Assembly (NCBI GenBank): GCA_028564705.1
Contig: JAPXFQ010000338.1
Coordinates: 1,736,001 to 1,800,000 of the forward strand
Source of the DNA: Apricaphanius iberus
Lineage: Eukaryota; Chordata; Actinopteri; Cyprinodontiformes; Aphaniidae
Length of the DNA: 64,000 nt
Reading direction: 5' to 3'
Shown here: one piece after another, positions 25,201-40,200 of the stretch
How positions within the stretch are numbered: the first letter of the stretch is position 1
How the letters are laid out: every line of letters starts with the position of its first letter
Made by a program: the position numbers and the translations under genes
The notes under the pieces: model-generated
The model's database searches: none
What the model was told of the DNA's origin: nothing
Seen by the model: only the letters and a program-made list of their open reading frames with translations

Positions 25201-28200
25201 AATAAAATATTTATACTCAGCGTACAATGAAAAACATCTTTCTCTGTAATCTAATTTCTATTTTTTTAAGTAAGGTATTTTATTTTGTAATTTTGTATTG
25301 TAGCATATCATGAGTTTATTTATTTCAACTTTACCCCTGAAAGACAGTGGGCGGGGCTAAATCAGCTGTAGCCAAGTTGATTGGTCTACAGTTTAGGTTC
25401 TGTAAAGGTTGATCAATTGTATAGCGCCTACTTTACGTGGAAGGGTGTGATTTTTAATTATTTAACAAAGGACAGTAGCACAAGGAGTATTAATTAATTT
25501 ATTTTTTTATTAATACATATTTTTATTTGTTCATAAATCTACAAATGGACACAAAAATGTATTGTTTATTGAAGGAGCCTGCTATTGACCAATGCAGGAA
25601 CTAAATCTAAATCCTAGAGGATAAATAATTAAAATATTTACTAAAAGGCACAAAAAGAAAATGCTTCAGTCTCAAAATAGGATTTGAATTTATTTTTCCT
25701 ACATCAGAACAAATAAAAACCATAGTTATCCCATTTTAATAGAGGCGCAGTTTCCTCCCTAAAACCATGAGTCTGTGGCTAATTCCAGTCTCAAACAGAT
25801 GTTGCCAGCTGTAGCATATAGCCATGTTGTTCAGCTTTTTAATACATTATTCAGATCATATTACTCTGTAAACAGCTGTGCAAATGAATCACAGTTAAAG
25901 CCTCCATTCTGATTAAGAGAAAATGTTTAGTGAAATAACAATTAAATGTTTGTTGTGAGCCTTTAAAGACCTCCAATGTAGTGTGAGACCGCCGACACTC
26001 TGCCAACAGCAGATTAGGCTGATTAACTTGCCCCGGCACAGAAAACGTTACTTAATAAGTAGAGCCATCTTAACAAATCGCATTGCAAATAAATAGTGTT
26101 TGGAAAGTAGCTAATAAAATTAAATGTGTCTTGTAATTTCATAACAACAGCCTGATATGGCACAGAACATTCCTTCTCCGTAAAATCAACATTTTTCTTT
26201 GGATTTTTTATTTTTAAAAAACATTTTTCAGCTTTTGTCACTTATAGCATCCTCCACAATGACTGGTACCACTGCTAAAGATGTGTAAAATAAAATAAAA
26301 TAAAATAAACATTTTTATTTTTTTTTACCTCATGAATCCTTTTTATAATGTTTAGTTATTGCTCCCACTGTAGATGAGTGGATTTGTAGAGGAGCTGCTA
26401 GTCTTCGTAGTCAATTCCTGCCTTTCTTTAATGGCAAATTCTCCTGTTTTTTTGTTGTTGTTTTTTTCACTTTAAAGCATGGGTCAAAGAACTGGGGACT
26501 CATTTATAAAGCTTGCTAATCCACTAAACATGGTCTGAAAGTTGTGGAAGTCACTTTCTGAGCAAACTTTTTGATTTATAGAAAAAAACTTGCCTGGGAA
26601 ATCTGCACAGCTATAAGCAAACTCTGACCCTTGCTTATGGACATTTTGGAGATGGGGAAACTGGCAGCGCAGCCGATCAGATGACATAATGGTGAAATTA
26701 AGCTGCAAAATCAGCAATCACCCCCCTACCCAGTCTCTGAACTCAGAATAAAAATGGGAATCTGAATGAAAATATGTTGCATTTTTTAAATGAGTATGAA
26801 CATTATGTTCATATGTATATCCTGTACTTATTGGTCCATTAAGTGTGGTAAGTTGTGTAGCAATTAGTGTGATTACTGAAAAGAAATAGAAATACTGCAG
26901 TTACACTCGTGCAAAGTGCTTCACAATAGATGCCTCAACCTGTGATCGACACACACAGGTGGTGGCATGCCATCCTTGTCTTTGCCTCCACTTTCAGATC
27001 TCACTACTTCTTTTTATTTCTACCACAGATCTCTCCATTGTTTCCAGCATTCACTGCTACAAAACTGTGCCACTCAAGAGACTGTGAACCCCCAAATAAA
27101 ATATTTTTCCATGTCTCTGCCTCACCCATAGGCACCCTTATTTCAGTCTCAGTTAAATTGTGTTTTAATCGACCTCTTGGTTACCATGACAACCAATGCC
27201 ACAGATCAGCCAGCTTAGGTTTATGCTGAATATTCATATGTATTTTGCATTGACCTCTTATGGCAGAATGTGGAGGTGTAGGAGGCGGGATATGATCCTG
27301 CATCTCTGAACACATTTCTAGGAAGAGTATGATTTATAAAACAGGAATTGTATGCAGTTGTGCATGCTTTGTGTTTTATAAATTGAAATATTTTTTTGAA
27401 TAAGTAAAGTTTTTTCCGTAGCTTTAGTAGAATTTTCGTAAGAATTCTGCGCAAAATTTTATAAATGATCCTCCAAGGTCCTTGTTTCATGTCCCATTAA
27501 AAAAAGGATGTTGTGGATTGATATCTTGATTCAAATGATAAATCAATAAATGGTCCTTGTACAGTGCTTTATATAGTCCTGAGGACCCTTTGCACTACAT
27601 TCTGTCGTACACCCATTCATGCACTGACAGAAGCAAGGCTGCTGAACACTTGCACAAACGGGCGCGCCGACCACATGCAGTAGGCAATGTGGGTGAAGTG
27701 TCTTCCACAAGGACACAAAGACTAAGACAGGAAGGGGTTTGAACCAGGACCCCTCTGGTTACAGGACGAGCTCTTAGCTCCTGAGCCATGGTCGCCGCAA
27801 TTAAATAACACTTACCAGTAATTTTCCAGAGTGAGATTATTCATCTGCGGGATAAAATTATTCTAAGGGTATTTTAACATCTTTACCTGGAGTGGAAATA
27901 AACACAAAAGGTTCTGAGGCATTTGCCATTATTTGGCTTAATAATGGTGACGAATACCAGAGGAGATGTTTGTTTTCCAACTTCCTTTGCTTAAATTCCT
28001 CATAGTTTGCACACTTCTCTGTGAAAAATGCCCTCAGAAGCATACTGTGAGCGAATGAGTCAACCCTCCACCGACCAGCAAGACTTAATGCTGTATGCCA
28101 AATACTGCTGAAGCAGAACAAATACGATGAGATCTGACAGCAGGCAGATTTTGGCTTCCTATTGCACTGTCATTACAAGAGAGTAAAACTTTAAAAAGGT

Positions 28201-31200
28201 CAGGGGTTGAAATGAGACCAGAGGTATAGGTCTGTGTGTGTGTGTGGGTGTATAGATCAAAAGTCTGTGGCTTCTGTGAAAGGCCAAGAAGGGTTCAAAG
28301 CGAAGGCTGCACGATGGTGCAGCCTGTGTGTGTGTCAGTATGAGGGAGTACATGCCACCAAACCTCAGACAGCACAGAGATATTCATTACAGAAGTGACT
28401 GCTAATCCATATGTTTGTGGTGCAAGCCGTTCCCCATCACTCAGTTGAGTTTCTCCACCCTGCCTCTGAATGGGAGCAGTCTCCAGGGGAGGTGAAATGT
28501 GAGGAGGAGAATTTTAGCACATTTTGTTTGTCAATTTGTAGCAGCTCGCCGAGGCAGCCAAAGTGCCTCCAAATGTCAGCTCGGCACTGTAGCATCAATA
28601 CGATTAGGTCACCCGCGGCACATCCCTTTCCGTGGCGGCGTCCGAATCAATGGCTCCACATTCTTGTCCCTGCAGTTGCAGCATTATAGACTTTCTGAAT
28701 ATTAACTTTTTATTCCTGCAGCCGCTTATAATGACTCAGTATTTTAACACATTTCCAAGTGTTTCCTATCTTCATAGCTACTCGTCCACAGTGCCTTTAG
28801 CATTGAAATTGTTTCTGCTGCTTGTTAAAACCACACATCAATAAGGAGTGGTTTGGTATGATTTTAGTATTGAAAACATCCTGAGAGACAACGCTGAGCC
28901 CGGAGTCGAGGCCATTCCACCAACTCCTCCAAATGCTGAGATAATGATGTAGCTCATCTCCTCTGTGAACTTCGACACCTCGTGGATAGTTGTTAGATGG
29001 TGTGCAGTACAAACTAACTTGAAATTGATTGTACAGATGCATGCACTGTGTTAAGTCACAAGAGGCCTGGACAATGCCTTGTGAAAAACAGAACATTCCT
29101 CTAACATGCAGTGATGCGGTTCGTTAATCTAAAATGGAGGTCATGTGCAGGTCAAGGTAAAGATCACAACAACCTTCTGACTACACTCTGATATCCCCTT
29201 CCTAAAACAGATAGACACATCAAAGATCCACCAGGAAAGGAGTTGTTGCTCTTATGTTTCACCTTTAAAAAGTATTCACACCCCTTGAAATTTAAGGTAT
29301 TTCATTGGGATTTTAAGTGGTGGATACTTGGCTGGTCGAAACAGTGGAATTTATTTACACTTGAGAGTGGCCAGAGAAAGCAGCAAATGAGCACCGCAGA
29401 ATAACAGCCTCCATATTAGGTGTCCCTACTCTACTGCTGAGCTACAGATCCAATAAGTATAGTGTACATTTGTATCTCTGCAACCACAATGCTTCTAAGT
29501 ATAATAAAGTTTGAAAATGTGGTTTTCTGCAGTCTTTAAGAGGCTTTCTCGCTAGTTGGCATGTACTTTGCTCCATCCATGCTCCCATCTGCTCTCTGAA
29601 GTTTCCCTTTTCCATGACACTGAAATTATTATCACTCACAGCCTTTAGCTCTTAAGCCTAGTTAGGTTGGGTGAAGAGACAAGCAATGCCATTATCCTTT
29701 GACGAAAGGGACGGAGTTCAGCCCCATTTTTTATTATCTGTAAAACACAACAGAGCGTATGTCTGTGATTGGTCAGCCCAACATCCATCCAAGATCATTT
29801 GACTGAAACAGTGCACTATAGTCATTGTAATTTGTATTCCATGCAGCTTTTGGGCACTAGATGCTTTATATTGAAAGGCCAGTTTATCTAATATGGTTGT
29901 TTGGTGATTTTGAACACCAGGAAGTTTAGAGAAAAACAAAACAGGCTGCTTTGTTTGTTTAGTTACATTGGGTTTTAGAGTATTTAATGAGCTGTAGTTG
30001 TAGTAAAATGCTTTCCAATTTCCTCAAACAAAGTTTGGTCTTTAGGCATTTTTCCACTATTGGAACATCAGGGTAATTTGACCAGATCTTTTTCTGACGA
30101 AGTAATCTATTTCTCCCACTCTTCTCAGCCGTGTCTCCACACATAATCGACCCCCTTTTAAGCAATCAGCTACAGACCCCTGGAAATACACTGTTTCAGC
30201 AGCGAGTAGCGTTACTTTTCAGCATAAAAGGCACACAGAGCAGAAGAAGCATTAACTGAATCGACATGGAAGCAGAAGGGTTTGCTGCTGCATTTCTGTT
30301 TGATCTGCTTTGATTGGGCCGTTCCCGAGTACATACCCCCATTTAGGTTCTCCTTTTGTTTCTGAAATGGCCTCCAAAACAGCCTTGTTTGCCCAACTTG
30401 AAGTATAGAGACACATTGATATCAGGATGTTCCAGGTTCCGATAACTGAAACACGCCTTTTGTTGGCCATTGATCCTTGAGTGCATGCGGGTTTACAGGT
30501 TGAAGTAAATAAACTCGACCAGAGACATAACTGTATTGGTAGGCAGATACGCCAGAAAAGTTCTACACCCCCTGCTGTCCTGGCAGAGAATTGCTTTACA
30601 ACACTGACACAACAACAGGGAAGCATGTAAAGAAAATGTCTGCATCAGTATAATTGCATGTGGGTGCAAACTCGCTGAAGAAGAAGTAGGCACTAGGCTT
30701 AAGGCTGACAAGCAGAGCATCTTCTTGGTTAGCTGCAAACTATAAAAAGACCTTCTCTCAACAATGTTTTTTCTTAACTGGAGGATCATTTAACCCTGGC
30801 CGGTCAGTTGTATTCCCCATTCTTTATGATGCTGTTTAATTACTAATGTCCTTTTTATGAACCTCTAAAGCCTTTAGAGAGCAGCTGGATTTATACTGAG
30901 AATAAGGCCTTGTCTATAACGAGTGGATTTCTAACTATTTGTGCCCTGCTTCCACACGGAAATGTTACAGATGACCCAAAACGGTTTAAAAAATAACAAA
31001 ACCGTTTCCAGAGTGAAAATTTTACCCTTGCTTATATGCGTGTGGACAGTGAAAATGTTGATGTATTAGACAAACCTCCATCCTGACTTGTAACCCTAGA
31101 CATATCATACATACAATGGTGTATTACGAGTGCATGGTGGTGCGAAAAGTTTAAAAAATACTTTTTTGTTTGCCATTCATGTTTTTCTTGTTGTATTTAC

Positions 31201-34200
31201 CACTTACCTCATGGGGAGGCTTTATGTGCATGCCACATAATCCAAGTTTAGTTCTGCTTGGTTCACCCAATAAAATACCTTGAAAATTGTGGGGGGTTAT
31301 AGTATGAATCTTGATGCTGCTGCTTCATTATTGGCAGGAACAGGCATTTAGACATATTTCAGTCTAGCCATCAGAAATGTACCCTAAAGCATCCATGACA
31401 AAGGTCTGCAAACCACCAGACAATTAGCTCATTAAAAATGATCAGAAGCCGGTTAGAGACAAAGTGGGTCTTTCTAATACCGCGCTCAAATGGAGACACA
31501 CACGAGTGCACATGTAAAAGCCTAAATCAGTGGTGTACCTTGTTTCTTTGATACAGGAGCAGACTCAGTCTTCAGCTTTTAATTAGACAGTGGACAGGGG
31601 CTTTGATGTGACCTCTTTAATGTTCCCTCCTTGTTAATCAGCATGATCCCACACAGCCTCTGTCTCTCGCCCTGTATCGGATGTTAGCAGCAGCTCAGCA
31701 GCCCTCTCTCTCTCTCTTTCTCTTGCTCCTGCCAGGTGAAGTGTGACCAGTACTGGCCATCACGAGGAACAGAGACCTATGGGATGATCCAGGTCACGAT
31801 GCTGGACACTGTGGAGCTGGCAACTTACAGCGTCCGAACCTTTGCGCTCTACAAGGTAAAAATCTGCATAATTGCTATGTTCTTTGAATCACATTTTAAA
31901 GGTTGATTTTTTTTTTTTTCAGGCATGTTGTGTTTTTTTGTGTGTGTTTTTTTCTTCCTAACCTACATTTTGAACAGTTTTGGGGAATTGTTGGGGTTCT
32001 ATCCAAAAAAAAACATAACTAAAACAGCATTTGAAGGACAGTTGGGTCAGTATTTGTACGTGAGACGTACGCAGTTTCTGAGCCTGGAATAGAGAAAGAA
32101 ATGTACAGGAAGAAATAAACAAATTAACCTACATTAAGGAGACAAAGTTAATGACATACAGCTATGCTGGATAATTTCATGGAGTGTGAGAGAAGACATA
32201 AAATTGGATCAACTTGTGCTTTTCCATTCCTAACTGTACAGCTCCCACAGCTCCTTTCAAAGGAAGCAGTGTGACCTTTATCATGCTAAAAGAAATGTTT
32301 CTCTGCATGAAAACACTCTTCAAAAAGCAGCCAATTAGAATCCACAGTGTCAGGGTACCCCTCTAAGCCCGGTCATCTTGATTCTCCTGCAGAACGGCTC
32401 CAGTGAGAAGAGAGAAGTGAGGCAGTTCCAGTTCATGGCATGGCCTGACCACGGTGTGCCCGAGTATCCCACACCCATCCTTGCCTTCCTACGGAGGGTG
32501 AAGGCCTGCAACCCTCCAGACGCGGGGCCCATGGTGGTCCACTGCAGGTGGGTGAAGCTGTCGATGCTTGACGACGGTGAACTTTGTGGCATGCATTTGT
32601 ATTCAGCTCTATTTACTCCAATGGACCTACAAAACAATTTAGATGAAATCGAGTTGCTGGTTCTAACATGAAGCAATATGAAAGAGCTCAAAGGGCAGAA
32701 ATACTTCTGCAAAGGTCTGTATATAAAGTCAAGTATTTTCTTCATATTTTAAAGTTTGAAGTAATGAATAAAGCAACAAGTAACTACACCTTTAAATATA
32801 ATACCAAAAAACAAAAGCATAGTTCAAGCACCTGTTAAAATAATAACATTTGTGTTAAATATGCTAAAAAGTGATCAGAAAGTGTTTTTTATGAGCCTGT
32901 GAATATTCTCATTCATTTTTTTATGAGTTTTCAGGTTGCTTGCAGTGCCATGCTAAAGTATTCATATTCCTTTAAGGATTTTTAAAGGTTGTCACATTAC
33001 AACCACAAATGTTAACATATTCTACAGGGAAACTTTTATGTGATAAACCAACGTTGTCAAGTGGTGCATAACTGTGAAATGGATTGAAAAGTATGTGTGC
33101 ATGTTTTACTAATTTAATAAAAAACACCCCCACAGCATGGTACTGCCACCACCATGTTTCACCGTGGTGGATGTTGCATGCAGGGTGATGTGTAGCATAT
33201 GTGGAAAATTCTGAAATTAAAGAAAAAAATGATTGAAAAACATTTTGCGATTTTAAAAAAAGAGAAGTGTGGCATGAAATTACATTCACTTCCTCTACAT
33301 TGAGTAAAATTATTCATGGTTGGAAATATATAAATTTCATTTTTTCACATTTAAAGAAGTAAAAAAGAAGCACTAAAATCAAACTATTAAATATATTACC
33401 AAATGGATGAAAAGTCTGTTATCATAAACATTACAAATAACAACATTGTGGTCACAGCATCAGTTTCTCTCTTAAATAGTCTCAGTATTTGGTTGCTGCA
33501 TGCATGTTACAGCCAACTTGAGGTAAAACCCAATTTCTATTTGTTTGTTAGTGCAAACAGTCATAGTGCTGTGGAGCTTTATCCAGAAGGTATGCATCTT
33601 CATGCATTTGCTCCATTTTGATCTCTTCCCTTCTCCTCAGAGATGATATGCACCGGCAGAATGTACTGCTATTTGGCATTATTTGCTTTACTGAATATCT
33701 GATTTTCCAGGCTAATAGGAGCTGAAGAACACAGAGAAGATTAAACTTTGTTGCTGTTAACTTAGGTGAGGTTCCCTTAAAAAGAGTTGAAAAATGACCT
33801 AATTTCAAGTGTAGACAACCCACTTCCAATAGACATCGACAACAGCATTACTCAGTAGGGAACGGGAGGAGAGGCCAAGTTGGAAATGTTACATTTACAA
33901 ACAGTAACCTTTGAGTCTGTCTTCAGTATCCAGTTTTAAATTAAAAAAACTAATAATAAAAAAACTATCATACTTGTGAAATTTATCCCACAACTGCATC
34001 ATCAGTGTATCTGGTGCTTTTGTATTTGTTGAAATCAACAGCTCCTTTGTGCCATATTGTATTAATTCTGTAGCTTCAACAAATTCAGCGTTGGTTACCT
34101 CCCTCTCTCACTCCCCCCGACAGTGCGGGCGTTGGCAGGACCGGCTGCTTCATCGTGATCGACGCCATGCTGGAGCGCATGAAGCATGAGAAGACTGTGG

Positions 34201-37200
34201 ACATTTATGGCCATGTGACGTGCATGCGCGCCCAGAGGAACTACATGGTCCAGACAGAGGACCAGTACATCTTCATCCACGAAGCCCTCCTGGAGGCTGC
34301 CACCTGCGGCAACACGGAGGTGCCGGCACGCAACCTGTACGCCCACATCCAGAAACTGACCCAGCCGCCTCCCGGGGAGACGGTCACCGCCATGGAGTTG
34401 GAGTTCAAGGTGAACGAAGTTTAAAAATATGCACGTATTCTACTAAATTTGCATTTAAAGTGCCTTGTGAAAGTATTTATGCCCCCTTGATTTTCTCAAA
34501 TTTTACCCCATCACAGCATCTTCTGTGTATTTTAATAGGATTTTGCATGATAGTCCAACATAAAGTGCTGTGTAATTGTGAAGAGGAAGAAAAGGAGACT
34601 ACCCCTAAATAAATTGGTAAACAGGATTACAAACCTGCGTAATTTAATCCCAGTATGAATCCAGCTGTTCTGTGGAAGCCTCAGAGATTTGTTAGAGATC
34701 AAACAGCATCATTAAGAGCAAGGAACACAGTGGAGAAGTCAGGAAGGAAGTTTGGAAGAAGATTATAGGAGGGTTAGGTTATTAAACAATGTGCTAAGCT
34801 TTGAACATCAATCCTTCTCGGGAAATGTGAAGATTACAGCTTTACAGATTACCTTTAATCTAGGGAGACATAATCGTCCACCTAAAACCTGCTGTACCTG
34901 TGCACAGATCTGTACCATGACGCTTATTAGACATGCACTCTACAAATCAAGACTAATCAAAGTCGTTAGTGAGGGAAAACCAGAAGTGCTCCAGTGTGCG
35001 GTTTATTAAAAACAGAGGGAAGAAGGCGGTCTGATCAAATGACAACAACATTCATCTCTTTAGCCTCTGTGGAAAATGAAGACATCCATGCCGTGAAACG
35101 TGGTGGTGGCAGCATCATGCTATGGAGTTATCAGTGGGAGTTGATGAATGTTGTTCAGTCCTTCAAGAAAACCTGTTAGAGCCTGAGTCAGAAGTTCACT
35201 TTTCTGGATTGTATTTAGGGGTATCAGAGTAAACAAAAATGCACGTCACATTTTATCAGTATATTCTGTGAAATATTTCACAATAAAATAATAAAATCTG
35301 TGGTTTGTAGCGGATGTAAATACTTTTGCAGGTCAACGCAATCCACCGAACGAGCCGAGGCTCAGGAAACCTCCGTGACATTGGGGCTGGGGCGTCATGA
35401 GCAGCTTCAGCACATCTTTTAGGAGTAAATAGGGCAGAACCAAATACTTGTGAACACACCAACCCGCTGACGTTTACAATGTGACTGACACTCGCACAAA
35501 CACTCCTGCTGGTGCTCAAGGTCGCCGTCACACGGCGCGCATACCCTTTTTGTCAATAGCCATCGACTGTGATGTTATTACACACTTTCCTCCCAGCGCG
35601 TCCCGGCCATTAGCCCTCTTATGACCATGATCCATTCTGTTTGAAGTGATAATAGCATCTACACTCCTGCCAACAAGCGAGAATGAAAGAGTGAGGGGAT
35701 GATTGTGGCATACGTGCGGGGCTACGGCCTGCATCCCCCCCACACCCCCTACAGTCTGGCCACAACACACAGTCTCCTGCTGTAGCAGGACTGTCCATAC
35801 ACTCTCCTGTGCCGTCCATCTGCTCTCTGTCCGCTGCCAGCACCATGCTTGTGACGCCTACAGTCCTGCAAGCAAACTGGGACTTAATGGGAGGAGAAGT
35901 CGGCCACGCTTGGTTCAAGTTTCCTGTCGACACACACTCTGTTTAGTTTGCTCTTCATATATGTTATGACGGGCAACTGTAAATCTGAGTCCAGACCTGT
36001 CAGAGAAGAGAGATTCAAGCTTCGTTGTTTGTTTTCTTCATGCACCTCTTTTGTTTTTCTGACATTTTTTTCCCCCCCTCTCCTCCTATGTTTTATCAAA
36101 CAGCGACTGGCCAACTCCAAAGCTCACACGTCACGCTTCATCAGCGCCAACTTGCCCTGCAACAAGTTCAAGAACCGGCTGGTCAACATCATGCCTTTTG
36201 AGTCCACCCGTGTCTGCCTGCAGCCCATCCGCGGCGTCGAGGGCTCCGACTACATCAACGCCAGCTTCATCGACGGCTACAGGTCAGCAAAGATAAAATA
36301 ACGATGAATAAAATGCATCACTTCACCTGCTCTAGTCACCTATCTGCTGATGGAACATCAGAGAAGGGTTCAAGCTGAGCTGCAGGCTGAGCATTGATGC
36401 CACTGAAGCTGGTCCAAGAGGCTTTTTGGGCAATAGTTTTATTTTGTTGGACAAACAAAAAACTCAAAGAAAACAGTCTCACTTTTTATGGTTTCATGAG
36501 TTCAAAGCCATGCTTTGGTAACAAGAAACTGATGATTGATGCTTTTCAGACCTCAAAGAGAAATAAGTTTCTGTTGAGTCATAAACTCGAGGCAGACACT
36601 GACTGATTAGAGCTTGGAACTAAATACTTGCTCCCCTCGTATCTACAGAACAACCAACCCCCTTGCGGATGATTCATAGGAGTGAATCATCTCCATAGCT
36701 TTGTTGGCGCCCCTATCTGCAACAATCGCTCACACTTTTACCCCTCTCATATCAAATAAAATGACTACCTTCATGCTGCATACCTCAGTCAAGGGGATGA
36801 AATGTCTGCTATGAAGTTTGTCTCTGCTTCCTGTAATTGAGTTTTGTTTTTAAAAGTTAAGATAAGGGTGCTGAGGAATGTGTCTGAGAGGAGTCCATAT
36901 TCTTTGTTAATCTTAAGCAGGATTTAGACGTTGATGAGGCTCACCGTCACAGCAGAGTTGCTTTTCTTCTTGCTGCTGATCATACAGGTTGTAATACAAG
37001 ACTTTCTGAATCCTCTGCATGCTGAGGATTACAGTAATTTATTAAAGTATTATCAGCCCTTGAACTTTTTCACATTTTGTTACATTACAGCCACAACTTC
37101 AATTAGTTTTATGTGTTTCTTTGTGTTGTGATTCTTTGTCTTGCTGTATCACATAAAATACAGACAAAAAGATAAAAAACATGAGAAATGGTACATTTCA

Positions 37201-40200
37201 ATGGCATTCGGCTTTTCAAGGCCTTTATGTCTTTCAATCATGAAGACATTTAATTTTGACATCCTTGTTGGCATGACGATTGCAGATCTATAATTGACGA
37301 GATGTCTGGAAGTATTGTTATGGTCAGGATTATGTAAACCTTTCCAATTAGAAACTAAACTACAGTCCTGTATAGCTCCTCTGAAGAGAATGAAACAGGG
37401 TTTCAGGATTTTCCAGGTCTGATTTTAGTATGAGGCTGTCATCCTTTGCTTGATTGAGGACCCAAATGCAGCCAAAGGTGTGGAAAAATTATGTTAATGA
37501 AGGACATTGATTAACAAAAACTTAGGGCCTAGAAATGGAGGGACTGGACGACAGGAAGTATTGACAAGGAACCAACAGGGAACAAAGAAAACCAAAGAGC
37601 TTAATTACACTGAGGATTGGAAGTGGTAGAGAGAAACCAGAGGACTAATTAGTGGGAAGCAGATGCAGGTGGAGGTGACTGGACAGAAAACAATCCTAAT
37701 AAGGGAAGGAAGTTAAAAAAACTGAGGAAAATGATGAGATAAGGAGGAAATTGGTAAAATATCAGTAACCCCAAAACAATATAACAAAGAATAAATGTCC
37801 AAGGATGAAACAGGAAGATAGAACCCTAAATTACCAAACTGTAATCCCAAAGAAAAATAAACTAAAATGATAAGGCATGCTGAATAAAGAAATGAGAATA
37901 ACTGAAGCTCAAAAGGCAAACAACTAAGGATCCTAAAAGACGTTTAGGAAATAAAATAAGACTTGAAAAATATTTAGATTTCCTTTCCTTATTTCTGTCT
38001 TCCCTATCTCATTCCTTGTCTCTGCTTATTCCTTTTTGCCTCTTTCTCTCCCTCTATTCATTTTCCATCTGTCTCTTTTATATTGTCATTTTTTTTCTTC
38101 ATCTCTTTGTTCTTTCCTCATTGAGTCCTGTTCCCTTCTTCTCTTTCCTATTTCCTTCCTTCTTTCCATCTTGGTAAAGTTTAGCATTTCATATTGTAAA
38201 CTTAAGAACAAAGAACACTGGAAAAAGTATGGGAATTTCATAAGAATATGTGGGAATGGTCTTTTAAACGTCCTTCGATTTAATTTAAAAGGACTAAAGA
38301 ATACCTTTTCATTTAGAAACCCAGGTCCTGAAGTACAGACTCAACCGGGCTTGGGCCGTGCCTGTTTTTTTCTTTGGTGTGAATTAATTGTCTAAAGTGT
38401 GAGGAGTGCAGCAAGCATTCCCAGATAAAGCCATACTGGAGAGGATTAAATATGAGGCTGCAGCGTCCAGCTGCAAGAATTACTCCCAGCCCCGTCAATG
38501 TGGCTTTTCGTCCGCTGAGCCACCGCCACCGTTACGAGGCTCCTGCGTGTCCCTGTGTGCTCCGTGAGTCCAAATTGCTTCCTAGAGGGAAGAAGATGAA
38601 AAGGCAGCACTCTGTTTTATATCTCTATAAGTGTGGGGAGTGACAGACAGAGCTGGCTCTTCTGTGGTTTAAGTGAAGGGATGGATTTAGTGAGCGTGAA
38701 ATGCCATTTAATCCATATGGGCTTCTGCTTCGTATTGGGTCATGACAGAGATGACACCTCCACTCACCACCTCCTAACTCCCCCTCTTCTTTCTGCAGTG
38801 CTGCTTTTAATAAGAAGGTGCTCCGCAGAGGCCCACCCTTCTTTGTTGCCGTGTAAATATCATAATTGAAGCAGGAGTGTTGTAATGAAGTGTGTTTCTT
38901 CCCTTCTCTCTTTTTTTTCTTCTCATGCACATATTCACCTTCTCTCTTTTTTTTATTTTTTTCCATATTTTCTCGCTCGCTTTCTCTCTTTCTCTTTGCA
39001 CTCTCCTCCTCCTACTCTCCCGTACTAATTTCCCTCCCGAACATCATGGCAGAGACAGACATCCGGGCGGGGACCTGTTGTGCGCACCAGCAGCACTGTG
39101 TAATTAAGCCGCTTTTTAAATGCGGGCATGAATAAAAACTAAATGGAGGCCTCCAGTGCCCTTCACCCCGGCGCCTTCAAGAAAAGCCAATAATATACTA
39201 AGCTAATGAGAGGCGAACCATTGATTCCAGCTCTGCTACAGAGGGCGCTAGCCTTGGCTATGCTCTGATGCAGGCTGGAGTTTTAGCATTGTAATGAGGT
39301 TCAAATGAAACACCATGACCTCCAGTGATGCAGTCTTGTGAGATGAGGCGGAGAGGGTTTATGTGCCGCTTGGCAGCGAGCTCATCCAGGCACTGTATGC
39401 AGAGAAGTCAGTATTAGTGGATAATACTAGAATTGTTCACATTTTTGAAGGGGGGGGACATTTGCAAAAAGGTGAAACATGTCTGCCCACCCCATCAGTA
39501 AGAACTTTGGCACACATGGCCTGGATTGTTACTCATCTTCTTCCTACATTCTTTTTTTTTTTTGGGGGGGGGGGGGATTTAAGATTGCAGATGCAACACT
39601 TTGCATGCATCCCGCACAGCATGGAGTATTATTGTAATTGCTGGGTTCTGTTTGTTTTTATGCTCTACAACCAAACCCAGAAGAAACTTGGAAACATCCG
39701 CTGAAACTCCTGTGCAGTACATGCTCCGCTATTTGGAAGCAAAAGCTTAGGAAATAACAATATTTGATAAAAATCTAAATATAGAGCACAATGCATGCCT
39801 TAACCTTCCGCCATACAATGTATTGGCTACATGCCTTTATCTCAGGACATAGGAGGATATAGTATCATTGGAAAACAGCACTCGAGCATCACCCTTTTAC
39901 ACATTTGATGGTGTGGCATAAACAATTTGAGCACCAAATAAGGCAGTCTGCCACAGGTGGTTTTGGGGAAATAAAAAAATATCCATCTCTTTATACAGCT
40001 GTGACTCAGATATGCTTCCTTCTCCTCAAACACTTGGAGATGCTCACTGAGTACTGGAATTTCATCCATTGATATTTAGTAAATCCTTTAATAAGGGGTG
40101 TAACGGTACGCTAAAATTGTGTTCGCTTCAGTGTCTTAAAGGGTTTTGTTTGGTTAATTTTCAGTACAAGAAAATAAATACTTAAAAAAATCTTTATTGC

